Position numbers and translations under genes: made by a program
The notes under the pieces: generated by a model
Seen by the model: the letters and a program-made list of their open reading frames with translations, nothing else
Database searches by the model: none
What the model was told of the DNA's origin: nothing
Assembly (NCBI GenBank): GCA_002366635.1
Contig: DFBN01000130.1
Location: forward strand, 1 to 16,702
Source: Caldifarciminota bacterium UBA3079
GTDB lineage: Bacteria > Hydrothermota > Tepidihabitantia > Tepidihabitantales > Tepidihabitantaceae
Length of the DNA: 16,702 nt
Reading direction: 5' to 3'
Part shown: positions 1-6,045 of the stretch, piece by piece
Numbering within the stretch: position 1 is the first letter of the stretch
How the letters are laid out: each line of letters starts with the position of its first letter

Positions 1-348
<348 letters not shown>

Positions 349-376
349 CAGTTTGCCGCTTCTCCTTAAGTGTTTT

Positions 377-492
377 CCCGGCGGTTTTTCCGGAGGGGCC
401 ACACCTCTTCCCATTTCGAACAGAGTCGTTAAGCCCTCCAGGGCCGATGGTACTGTGCTGGTAACGGCATGGGAGAGTAGGTCGCTGCCGGG
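377..492 (+). rRNA. rrf: 5S ribosomal RNA
   Basis: A complete 5S rRNA of about 116 nt begins some 28 nt after the 23S end. The terminal helix is formed by CCCGGC (377-382) and GCCGGG (487-492). The internal motifs CCCATTTCGAACAG, GGGCCGATGGTACTG and GGGAGAGTAGGTCG are typical of bacterial 5S. A short T-rich stretch (TAAATTTTT) follows the terminal helix at once and might help end the rRNA transcript, but no separate terminator hairpin is visible before the next promoter. Confidence 0.96.
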
Positions 493-503
493 TAAATTTT
501 TCC

Positions 504-531
504 TTGACAGATAAAGAAAGGGAATTATAAT
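504..531 (+). promoter_or_regulatory. Housekeeping promoter for the acidic pilin at 662
   Basis: TTGACA (504-509) and TATAAT (526-531) are separated by 16 nt, so both hexamers match the sigma-70 consensus exactly. Transcription should begin near 538, giving a leader of about 124 nt before the pilin start codon. The promoter lies only 12 nt after the 5S rRNA, so the pilin is expressed separately from the rRNA operon. Confidence 0.85.
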
Positions 532-616
532 TACAATGAGCAGAGAGAATAGATGCGTCTGCTTCCATTGGGTTACAATGTGAAATGGCTTGATTTGGTC
601 AAGGATGCTCTATTTT

Positions 617-654
617 CTTTTCTCATATAAAAATCTCAAAAAGAGAGGAGGTGA
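617..654 (+). promoter_or_regulatory. Possible ribosome-site-masking hairpin plus strong Shine-Dalgarno
   Basis: The pilin has a strong ribosome binding site (GGAGGTGA, 647-654) 7 nt before its ATG. Upstream, CTTTTCTC (617-624) can pair with GAGAGGAG (643-650) over eight base pairs, two of them G-U, across an 18-nt A-rich loop. A second TCTC (634-637) can pair with GAGA (643-646) instead. The ribosome site can therefore be drawn in masked and less masked forms. The pairing was read by eye and no folding energy was calculated. Confidence 0.35.
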
Positions 655-661
655 CTGAATT

Positions 662-1279
662 ATGAAGAATAAAGGCTTTACCCTTATCGAGTTGTTGGTT
701 GTCATTCTGATCATCGGTATCTTGCTTGCCTTGATCATCCCTAACTTCGTTCTGTTCCAGGAGCGTGCCCGTCGTAGTTCTGTGAAGAACAATATGCATG
801 TTTTCCAGACAGCGATGGAGGCGTATGCTTGTGACCATATGGGCAACTACCCGAACGAAGACATAGAATGGGAAGAGGACGACCTAGTCCTCTGTTACTT
901 ACCTGGTGGTGACCCAATGGGATTCGACGAGGAGCCGATACCCGGCCGCATGCCGACCAACCCTTATACCGGTCAGCGTTACAACTCGGATGAAGAGGAC
1001 GGTTCCCTGATGTACATTTGTGATGAAGTCGATGAGCCTGGAGTTGTAGTCCAGAACAACAGCGAATACGATGACGATTGCCCGTATGTTGATTTGGAGC
1101 CTGAAGAGGATATCCAGGGTTCGATTGCGATACTCGGCTATATTCCTGAAGCTTACGAGGATATGGGAAGTCCGCAGGAGTATGGAATCTGCGGTTGGGG
1201 TCGTGACTTGGCCCAGCCGATGTACGATTTTGACCCTATAGAAGAAGAGGTCTATATCTATTTCATACTGCACAACTAG
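662..1279 (+). CDS. Type IV pilin-like prepilin, highly acidic
   Basis: Prepilin of 205 residues. The five-residue leader MKNKG is followed by FTLIELLVVILIIGILLAL, the class III signal cut by PilD between G5 and F6, with the conserved Glu at mature position 5. The hydrophobic N-terminal helix covers about residues 6-30, then comes the usual basic stretch (QERARRSSVKNN). The C-terminal globular part is unusual: from residue 33 on there are about 41 Asp/Glu against 7 Lys/Arg. It has five cysteines (57, 78, 120, 140, 177). The motif RMPTNPYTGQ (96-105) and the ending FILHN are shared in form with the pilin at 4065. The gene has its own promoter and terminator, so it is monocistronic. This suits an abundant structural pilin, but whether it is the major subunit is inferred. 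Confidence 0.9.
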   Translation: MKNKGFTLIELLVVILIIGILLALIIPNFVLFQERARRSSVKNNMHVFQTAMEAYACDHMGNYPNEDIEWEEDDLVLCYLPGGDPMGFDEEPIPGRMPTNPYTGQRYNSDEEDGSLMYICDEVDEPGVVVQNNSEYDDDCPYVDLEPEEDIQGSIAILGYIPEAYEDMGSPQEYGICGWGRDLAQPMYDFDPIEEEVYIYFILHN

Positions 1280-1295
1280 CATCTTTCAAACGACT

Positions 1296-1323
1296 GGGTG
1301 GGGCTTTGCCCCACCCTTTTTTT
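1296..1323 (+). terminator. Intrinsic terminator after the acidic pilin
   Basis: GGGTGGGGC (1296-1304) pairs perfectly with GCCCCACCC (1308-1316) across a TTT loop and is followed by seven T. This textbook Rho-independent terminator begins 16 nt after the pilin stop codon and separates it from the ABC operon. Confidence 0.95.
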
Positions 1324-1341
1324 ATAAGCGATTCATGGCGC

Positions 1342-1369
1342 TTGACATGAGAAGTGGCGCTTCTATAAT
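1342..1369 (+). promoter_or_regulatory. Consensus promoter of the ABC transporter operon, near-leaderless
   Basis: TTGACA (1342-1347), a 16-nt spacer and TATAAT (1364-1369). The ATG begins only 10 nt after the -10 hexamer, so transcription starting at A1375 or G1376 would leave a leader of 3-4 nt. No Shine-Dalgarno lies between promoter and ATG. The 14-nt block TTCTATAATCGCTT around the -10 differs by one base from the block at 4649-4662. Confidence 0.85.
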
Positions 1370-1378
1370 CGCTTAGTT

Positions 1379-2326
1379 ATGTCAACTCTGGTTGAGCCGG
1401 TAATTCGGACTGTCAAACTCTGCAAGACATACCGTTCCGGATTCAGGATGAAGCGGGTTCAGGCACTTTCAGACCTTGAGCTTGATGTGGGAAAGGGGGA
1501 AACTTTTGGCTTTGTCGGTCCCAATGGTGCCGGGAAGACGACATTCATAAAGATACTCATCGGTCTAACGAGTCCGACTTCAGGCGAAGTGCGTGTTCTC
1601 GGTAAATCCCCGCGCGACGCCCAGGTTAAGACCAAAATCGGGTTTTTGCCCGAATCACCGTATTTTTATGAATATCTGACACCATCGGAATTTCTGCATC
1701 TTTCGGCCCGACTATCCGGGATTCCAGGACAAGATGTTGAGGTTCGAGTCAGATATCTGCTTAAGCTCGTGCGTATGGAGGATGCGGCACACGCCCAAAT
1801 GCGTGGCTTTTCCCGAGGGATGTTACAGCGCATAGGCATTGCTCAGGCATTGGTTAACGACCCGGAGCTTGTGATTCTTGATGAGCCGATGGGCGGACTT
1901 GACCCGGTAGGTCGCAAGGAGTTGCGCGATATTATTATCGGGTTGCGAGAGCGCGGCAAGACGGTGTTCTTTTCTACCCATATTCTCTCTGATGTAGAGA
2001 TGATCTGCGACCGCGTCGGGATTGTAATCCGCGGTCGGCTGGTGAATACGGGCCGACTGTCTGAAATCCTGACCGAAGAAGTGGAATCGGTTGAGATTAC
2101 GGTTAAAGGATTGACCGGTAAATTCCGGAAAGTGCTGGAGAAAGTAACCCAGCAGTCGATAAGGTCGGGCGATTCGTTGTTCTTGACAGTGCGGAACGAA
2201 GAGGAAGTAGAACGGGTGATGGCGATTGTCCGCGAGGCACGGGCCAAAATTTCCGCTCTGGTGCCACGACGCAAGACACTGGAGGACTATTTCATGGCCC
2301 GCATTCGCGAAGCCGAGAGGAAATGA
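1379..2326 (+). CDS. ABC transporter ATP-binding protein (PilH-like position)
   Basis: ATPase subunit of an ABC-2 type transporter, 315 residues. Visible motifs are Walker [10 protein letters not shown] (47-55), a Q-loop region with Pro-Glu in place of the usual Gln (GFLPESPYF, about 88-96), a variant signature FSRGM (144-148), Walker B LVILDEP (164-170) and the H-loop His201. Residues after about 235 form the C-terminal extension common in this subfamily. It acts in the cytoplasm with the permease encoded next, which overlaps it by 4 nt (ATGA). The substrate cannot be read from the sequence. Lying between pilin genes and upstream of pilM-pilQ, it matches the location of pilH in the Myxococcus xanthus pil cluster, where PilG, PilH and PilI are needed for pili. 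That parallel is inferred. The start is set by the promoter, which leaves almost no leader. Confidence 0.93.
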   Translation: MSTLVEPVIRTVKLCKTYRSGFRMKRVQALSDLELDVGKGETFGFVGPNGAGKTTFIKILIGLTSPTSGEVRVLGKSPRDAQVKTKIGFLPESPYFYEYLTPSEFLHLSARLSGIPGQDVEVRVRYLLKLVRMEDAAHAQMRGFSRGMLQRIGIAQALVNDPELVILDEPMGGLDPVGRKELRDIIIGLRERGKTVFFSTHILSDVEMICDRVGIVIRGRLVNTGRLSEILTEEVESVEITVKGLTGKFRKVLEKVTQQSIRSGDSLFLTVRNEEEVERVMAIVREARAKISALVPRRKTLEDYFMARIREAERK

Positions 2327-3093
2327 TGTTTGGAAGGATTTCTGGAATAGCGCGCAACACCTTCAGGGAAGCGATTCGGGATAAGGTGCTTCTAATCCTT
2401 CTGGTATTTGCGATTGTGGTAATGGGCAGCGCTAAGGTGATTCAGCCGTTGGCACTCGGAGAAGAGAGCAAGGTGATTAAGGACTTGGGTCTGGGGGCCA
2501 TTACTTTTTTTTGTGTGCTCATCGCGGTGCTAGTCGGGGGCAGGTTGGTTTATAAGGAAATGGAGAAACGGACTATTTACATAATGCTTGCCAAGCCGGT
2601 CAGGCGATGGGAGTTCATCCTCGGGAAGTATCTGGGGCTGATGGCGGTTCTTTTTGTCAGTATGCTGATTATGACCGCGGGTTTCTATATCATTCTATTG
2701 GTGAGTGGAATTCCTGCTTCGGCATATCTGCTCTGGTCGCTGTTGATGACCGCGTTTGAATTGGCGATTCTTACTGCAGTTGCGATTCTGTTTTCGAGCT
2801 TTGTACCCCCAATCGCCAGCGCGGTATTCACATTCGCCGTTTATTTCATAGGACATCTGACCCGCGATTTGAGACTGTTGGCCGCGATGAGCCCTTCGGC
2901 CGTGGTTAAAGGGATAAGCGAATTTCTCTATTATGTTCTGCCCAATCTGAGCAATTTCAACATCAAGGGGGAAGTAGTTCACGATGTTTTGCTCAATCCC
3001 CAGGCACTTGCTTTGTCCGCATTGTACGCCTTAGTTTATACCGCTACCCTGCTGCTGATATCAGTAGCCATTTTCAGGCGCAAGGATTTCTAG
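2323..3093 (+). CDS. ABC-2 type permease (PilI-like position)
   Basis: Membrane subunit of 256 residues, partner of the ATPase just upstream and translationally coupled to it by the ATGA overlap at 2323-2326. It opens with a short amphipathic stretch ending FREAIRDK, then several hydrophobic segments (about 23-38, 56-75, 106-130, 135-160, 165-178 and 228-248). Between the second and third lies the cytoplasmic motif KEMEKRTIYIMLAKPVRRWE, typical of ABC-2/NosY-like permeases. No signal peptide or large soluble domain is seen. A second ATG at 2326 is an equally possible start. Confidence 0.88.
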   Translation: MMFGRISGIARNTFREAIRDKVLLILLVFAIVVMGSAKVIQPLALGEESKVIKDLGLGAITFFCVLIAVLVGGRLVYKEMEKRTIYIMLAKPVRRWEFILGKYLGLMAVLFVSMLIMTAGFYIILLVSGIPASAYLLWSLLMTAFELAILTAVAILFSSFVPPIASAVFTFAVYFIGHLTRDLRLLAAMSPSAVVKGISEFLYYVLPNLSNFNIKGEVVHDVLLNPQALALSALYALVYTATLLLISVAIFRRKDF

Positions 3094-3096
3094 GTA

Positions 3097-3993
3097 GTGG
3101 TTGAGGAAATTAAACCCAGGGTTTCTGTTCCCGCCAGGCCGGGTTGGCTTTCGAATTTGCTGCCGGTAGTGTTTATTATCTGGGGTTTTGTTGGGGTGTA
3201 TCTGCTCCAGTTGGCTATTGACAGCACCGGAAAAGAGAGAATGCGTGAAAAGGTCGTTGCCGAGCTGATGTACTTCCCTTCTGGAAAGTTCGTTCGCGAA
3301 GCTTCAATTGAGTATCAGCAGGTGGCGGCAGATTTTGTGTGGCTTCGGGGCATTCAGTATTATGGATACCATTTGATGACGGACCGGAAATACGAATGGC
3401 TTGGTCATGTGTTTGGAATTCTTACTACTTTGGACCCCAAGTTCATCGGCGCCTACCATTTCGGCGCTTTGACCCTGGCCTGGGATGCACACAAACCAAA
3501 CGAGGCGGTCCGGCTACTGGTTAGAGGGATGGAAGCGAACCCTACGAATTGGCAACTTCCGTTTTATGCAGGGTTTATCAATTACATGCTGCTGAAGGAT
3601 TACGAGGCGGCCGGGATTTTCTTTGACATAGCCTCGAAGCTGCCCGGGGCCTGGCTTGTGGTTTCCCGTTGGGCTGCGGTTTCCGTTGCCAAGGCCGGTC
3701 GTTCCGAGGCAGCCCGTGAGATGTGGCTTGATATTTATCGGAGCACCGAGAACAAGGCCTTGCGCAAGCTTGTTATCCGCCAGTTAAGTCTTCTCAAGTT
3801 CAATGATGCACTCAAGGGGCTCCAGCAGGCGGTAGACCGTTTTCATGAGGACAAAGGGCGTTTCCCCAGAAATCTGCAGGAATTGGTGCGGACCGGATAT
3901 GTCGGGAAAATTCCCGAGGAACCTTTCGGTGGCCGGTTCTTCCTGGAAGGAGGCAAAGTCAGGAGTTCAACACCGCCGAGCCGCCGAGGATAA
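3097..3993 (+). CDS. Membrane-anchored TPR protein with pseudopilin-like tail
   Basis: Third gene of the ABC operon, 298 residues, GTG start 3 nt after the permease stop codon. A single membrane helix (about 18-39) is followed by a helical region with TPR-like repeats (about 105-215, for example NEAVRLLVRGMEANPTNW and YEAAGIFFDIASKLPGAW). The C-terminal 60 residues, including AVDRFHEDKGRFPRNLQEL and the later PEEPFGGRFF, resemble the globular part of GspG-type pseudopilins, which typically read DNGRYPT-x-LQEL ... P-DPWG-PY. The protein may therefore offer a pseudopilin-like surface to the pilus machine, or help the ABC transporter recognise pilins. No catalytic motif is visible. It sits where an accessory such as PilG would be expected, but homology to PilG cannot be claimed from sequence reading. 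Confidence 0.75.
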   Translation: MVEEIKPRVSVPARPGWLSNLLPVVFIIWGFVGVYLLQLAIDSTGKERMREKVVAELMYFPSGKFVREASIEYQQVAADFVWLRGIQYYGYHLMTDRKYEWLGHVFGILTTLDPKFIGAYHFGALTLAWDAHKPNEAVRLLVRGMEANPTNWQLPFYAGFINYMLLKDYEAAGIFFDIASKLPGAWLVVSRWAAVSVAKAGRSEAAREMWLDIYRSTENKALRKLVIRQLSLLKFNDALKGLQQAVDRFHEDKGRFPRNLQELVRTGYVGKIPEEPFGGRFFLEGGKVRSSTPPSRRG

Positions 3994-4018
3994 ACAATTG
4001 CTGTTTCCTCTTTATTCC

Positions 4019-4047
4019 TTGACAGACCAGCTTGATTTGTTTATATA
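4019..4047 (+). promoter_or_regulatory. Promoter of the second acidic pilin
   Basis: TTGACA (4019-4024), a 17-nt spacer and TATATA (4042-4047). Transcription would begin near 4054, leaving a leader of about 11 nt made up almost wholly of the Shine-Dalgarno sequence. No terminator is visible between the TPR gene and this promoter, so read-through from the ABC operon is possible. Confidence 0.7.
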
Positions 4048-4052
4048 TCTTT

Positions 4053-4058
4053 AAGGAG
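4053..4058 (+). promoter_or_regulatory. Shine-Dalgarno that fixes the start at 4065
   Basis: AAGGAG ends 6 nt before the ATG at 4065. This selects that ATG over an in-frame one at 4032, which lies inside the promoter and would add 11 residues before the prepilin leader. Confidence 0.8.
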
Positions 4059-4064
4059 AAAAAA

Positions 4065-4598
4065 ATGCGTTTTGAAAAAGGTTTTACCTTAATAGAGATG
4101 TTGATGGTAATAATGATACTTGGAGTCCTGATGGGCATGGTGACTCCCAGGTTCATGGTCGTCCGCGAAAACGCCAAGGTCGCCGCTATGAAAATGAATC
4201 TTCACAATGTGCAACTGGTTATTGAGACTTTCCATGCGGAGCAGGGGTATTATGCAGACGACTTTTATGAAGACGAATACGGCTGGTACTTCCCGGGTGG
4301 AATAGAGAATGAGGAAATCGGCAAGCTCCCGACAAATCCATGGACCGGTCGTGAGATGGACCCGGATGAATTCAATGCTGAGGATTACGAGGAGGAAAGT
4401 GACATAAGTAACACAGTGGAGAACGGCCCGAATGACATATATGGCTATTGTCCTGGTGAGATAAGGTACGGGGTCTGGGACCCACCAGGGACTTGGTACC
4501 CGACTCATTATGGCCTTGTGGGCATCCAGCACAGTGGGGTATCAGTTCGTGACTTCGACGCCGAAGGCGAGGTTCTGGTATTTGTCCTCCACAACTGA
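4065..4598 (+). CDS. Second acidic type IV pilin-like prepilin
   Basis: Prepilin of 177 residues: leader MRFEKG, cleavage expected between G6 and F7, then FTLIEMLMVIMILGVLMGM with Glu at mature position 5. The globular part is again acidic and aromatic (for example FYEDEYGW, DPDEFNAEDYEEESD). It shares with the pilin at 662 a PGG segment (77-79), the motif KLPTNPWTGR (87-96) and the ending VFVLHN, so the two are paralogues. It has only one mature cysteine (129) against five in the other, so any disulphide pattern is not shared. It has its own promoter, lies between the ABC operon and the main pil operon, and could be an alternative or minor pilin. Confidence 0.88.
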   Translation: MRFEKGFTLIEMLMVIMILGVLMGMVTPRFMVVRENAKVAAMKMNLHNVQLVIETFHAEQGYYADDFYEDEYGWYFPGGIENEEIGKLPTNPWTGREMDPDEFNAEDYEEESDISNTVENGPNDIYGYCPGEIRYGVWDPPGTWYPTHYGLVGIQHSGVSVRDFDAEGEVLVFVLHN

Positions 4599-4628
4599 AA
4601 ATGCCAGGAAATCGGCATGCCTTCATTC

Positions 4629-4657
4629 TTGACATCGGTTGAGGTGAATTCTATAAT
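4629..4657 (+). promoter_or_regulatory. Perfect promoter of the main pil operon, leaderless
   Basis: TTGACA (4629-4634), a 17-nt spacer and TATAAT (4652-4657) match the sigma-70 consensus completely. The ATG of the first gene starts 8 nt after the -10 hexamer, so the A of the ATG (4665) is itself the best purine start site. The surrounding block TTCTATAATTGCTT (4649-4662) nearly repeats the one at 1361-1374. No Shine-Dalgarno is present. Confidence 0.88.
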
Positions 4658-4664
4658 TGCTTCT

Positions 4665-5207
4665 ATGAAAAGGATTTCTAGCAAAGAGCGCGGCTGGAGT
4701 CTCATCGAACTTCTGGTTGTGATTTCTGTTATCGGAATACTTATAGCCTTTTTTGTGCCACCGATTGTCGGCCGGATAACCAGCCATGCCCGATGCGTTG
4801 CTACAGAACAAGGACTTCGGGTATTGCGGGATGCGATAATGGGCAATCCGGATACTCAAATAGGCGGAGAAATGGTGGCGACCGGATTCAAGAATGATAT
4901 CGGCCGGCTTCCAAGGCACTTGATTGAGCTTGCTACCAATAACCCTTTCAATGAACCCTATAATAAGGTAATGTACGTTGGAAAGGAAACCATCCCCCGC
5001 TGGGACCCTTATCTAAAGAAAGGCTGGAATGGTCCTTACGTCCGGGAGGATGGCTATATGCGCTATCTGGATGACGCCTGGAGTATTCCTTACCGATTTT
5101 GTGTCAAAGATAACGAGACCCTGGGGATTGAAAGCGCCGGGCCTGACCAAATCTTCTATGGCCAGCCCGGTTCTGTGACTGACGACGATATCAGGGTCCG
5201 ATTCTGA
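4665..5207 (+). CDS. GspG-like pseudopilin, first of three in tandem
   Basis: Pseudopilin of 180 residues and first gene of the main operon. The leader ends ERG (8-10) and the mature protein begins WSLIELLVVISVIGILIAFF, with the key Glu at mature position 5. Trp at position 1 is unusual, since Phe or Met is normal. The globular part carries features of the T2SS major pseudopilin family: MGNPD (59-63), DIGRLP (78-83), GWNGPYVRE (120-128), DDAWSIPY (136-143) and a C-terminal SAGPDQ...TDDDI that resembles the calcium-site region of GspG. The start is the ATG at 4665. An in-frame ATG at 4617 lies upstream of the promoter and would not be transcribed from it. Likely role: a minor or tip pseudopilin of the pilus, inferred from the family. 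Confidence 0.88.
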   Translation: MKRISSKERGWSLIELLVVISVIGILIAFFVPPIVGRITSHARCVATEQGLRVLRDAIMGNPDTQIGGEMVATGFKNDIGRLPRHLIELATNNPFNEPYNKVMYVGKETIPRWDPYLKKGWNGPYVREDGYMRYLDDAWSIPYRFCVKDNETLGIESAGPDQIFYGQPGSVTDDDIRVRF

Positions 5208-5212
5208 GGATT

Positions 5213-6037
5213 ATGAAGCTGCCAAGAATGTCATCTCGCGGGGTAACGCTCCTGGAGCTGTTGATTGTCATGATGATACTCAGTATCATACTTACCGCTG
5301 CGGTGAAGACTTGGGATGTGACCCTGGAGCGGGGACGGTTCGAGTCGACACGTAGGAGACTAGACCAGTTGGCAGGCGTTATTGTAGGCAATCCGGATTA
5401 TACTGTGGCCGGTCAGCGTGTTGATTTCGGTTATATCGGCGATCTGGGCAAGTTGCCTGACAGTCTGTCCGACCTGGTGCAGGACCATACTGGGTTGGCC
5501 CATGATAGTAGTGGCTGGCGCGGTCCTTATATTCGCGCTACTTTCAATGAGTCGCCTGAAGGATACCGGACCGATGCCTGGGGTGATACGATTGCATACA
5601 ACCGGGACAGCCTTTTTGTGCGCAGCTATGGTGGATACGGGCTCGCTGACAGGAGCAAATGGATTACGCGCCGTTTTAGTTACACGAAGAAGGAATTGAC
5701 CGGGAATGAAGTAACCGGTCAGATGCTTGATGTTCATGGCAACCCGCCGCCATCTGATTCAATTGTGCTTCACCCCCTGCGGTTCGGGGTGATATTGGAT
5801 TACCCGATCAATGGCAAGGTCCGGTCGGTGAAAGCTCCTATAGATATAAACGGGCAGTTTGATTTCATTGCTGTTCCCCAGGGAACTTATCCGTTGCGGG
5901 TGTACTATTTCGAGGATGTCCCTCCGCCATCCAAGGCGGAAACTACACTCAAGTATATAACAGTCTACCCGGGGATTGGTGCCCGTGACCTCCAGATGCG
6001 GGTGAATGTAGACTGGGAGATAGGACTTCACCAGTGA
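5213..6037 (+). CDS. GspG-like pseudopilin with C-terminal beta domain
   Basis: Prepilin of 274 residues. Leader of ten residues ending SRG, then VTLLELLIVMMILSIIL, so the first mature residue is Val and Glu is at position 5. The core (about 45-130) repeats the neighbour's motifs: VGNPD (58-62), DLGKLP (77-82), GWRGPYIRA (101-109) and TDAWGD (120-125). An extra domain from about 166 begins EVTGQMLDVHGNPPP and continues to NGQFDFIAVPQGTYPLRVYY. This pattern is typical of carboxypeptidase-regulatory-like beta sandwiches. GAGGA overlaps the previous stop codon only 2 nt before the ATG at 5213. A second ATG at 5228 would leave a shorter leader. The added domain probably projects from the pilus and may bind a surface or a partner protein. 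Confidence 0.85.
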   Translation: MKLPRMSSRGVTLLELLIVMMILSIILTAAVKTWDVTLERGRFESTRRRLDQLAGVIVGNPDYTVAGQRVDFGYIGDLGKLPDSLSDLVQDHTGLAHDSSGWRGPYIRATFNESPEGYRTDAWGDTIAYNRDSLFVRSYGGYGLADRSKWITRRFSYTKKELTGNEVTGQMLDVHGNPPPSDSIVLHPLRFGVILDYPINGKVRSVKAPIDINGQFDFIAVPQGTYPLRVYYFEDVPPPSKAETTLKYITVYPGIGARDLQMRVNVDWEIGLHQ

Positions 6038-6042
6038 GGTGG
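6036..6042 (+). promoter_or_regulatory. Shine-Dalgarno favouring the start at 6046
   Basis: GAGGTGG stands 3 nt before the ATG at 6046. The alternative GTG at 6034 overlaps the preceding stop codon, lacks a well-placed ribosome site and would add four residues (MRWK) to the leader. Confidence 0.6.
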
Positions 6043-6045
6043 AAA

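Noticed and set aside
493-661. tRNA gene after the 5S rRNA
   Set aside because: No cloverleaf, TTCGA loop or CCA-type acceptor stem could be found. The region holds only a promoter and the pilin leader.
899-1282. Minus-strand open frame of 127 codons opposite the acidic pilin
   Set aside because: It overlaps almost all of a clear prepilin gene, has no ribosome site or recognisable motif, and crosses into the 3' end of the plus gene. Long antisense frames are expected opposite Asp/Glu-rich coding sequence.
3845-4054. Plus-strand open frame overlapping the end of the TPR gene
   Set aside because: It lies in another frame of a gene with coherent protein features, lacks a ribosome site and shows no recognisable motif.
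4601-4618. ATGCC/GGCAT hairpin after the second pilin as a terminator
   Set aside because: Only five base pairs with an 8-nt loop and no adjoining T tract, so support is too weak to list.
4617-4664. Upstream in-frame ATG for the first pseudopilin
   Set aside because: It precedes the -35 and -10 elements and would add 16 residues before the prepilin leader. The promoter geometry supports 4665.
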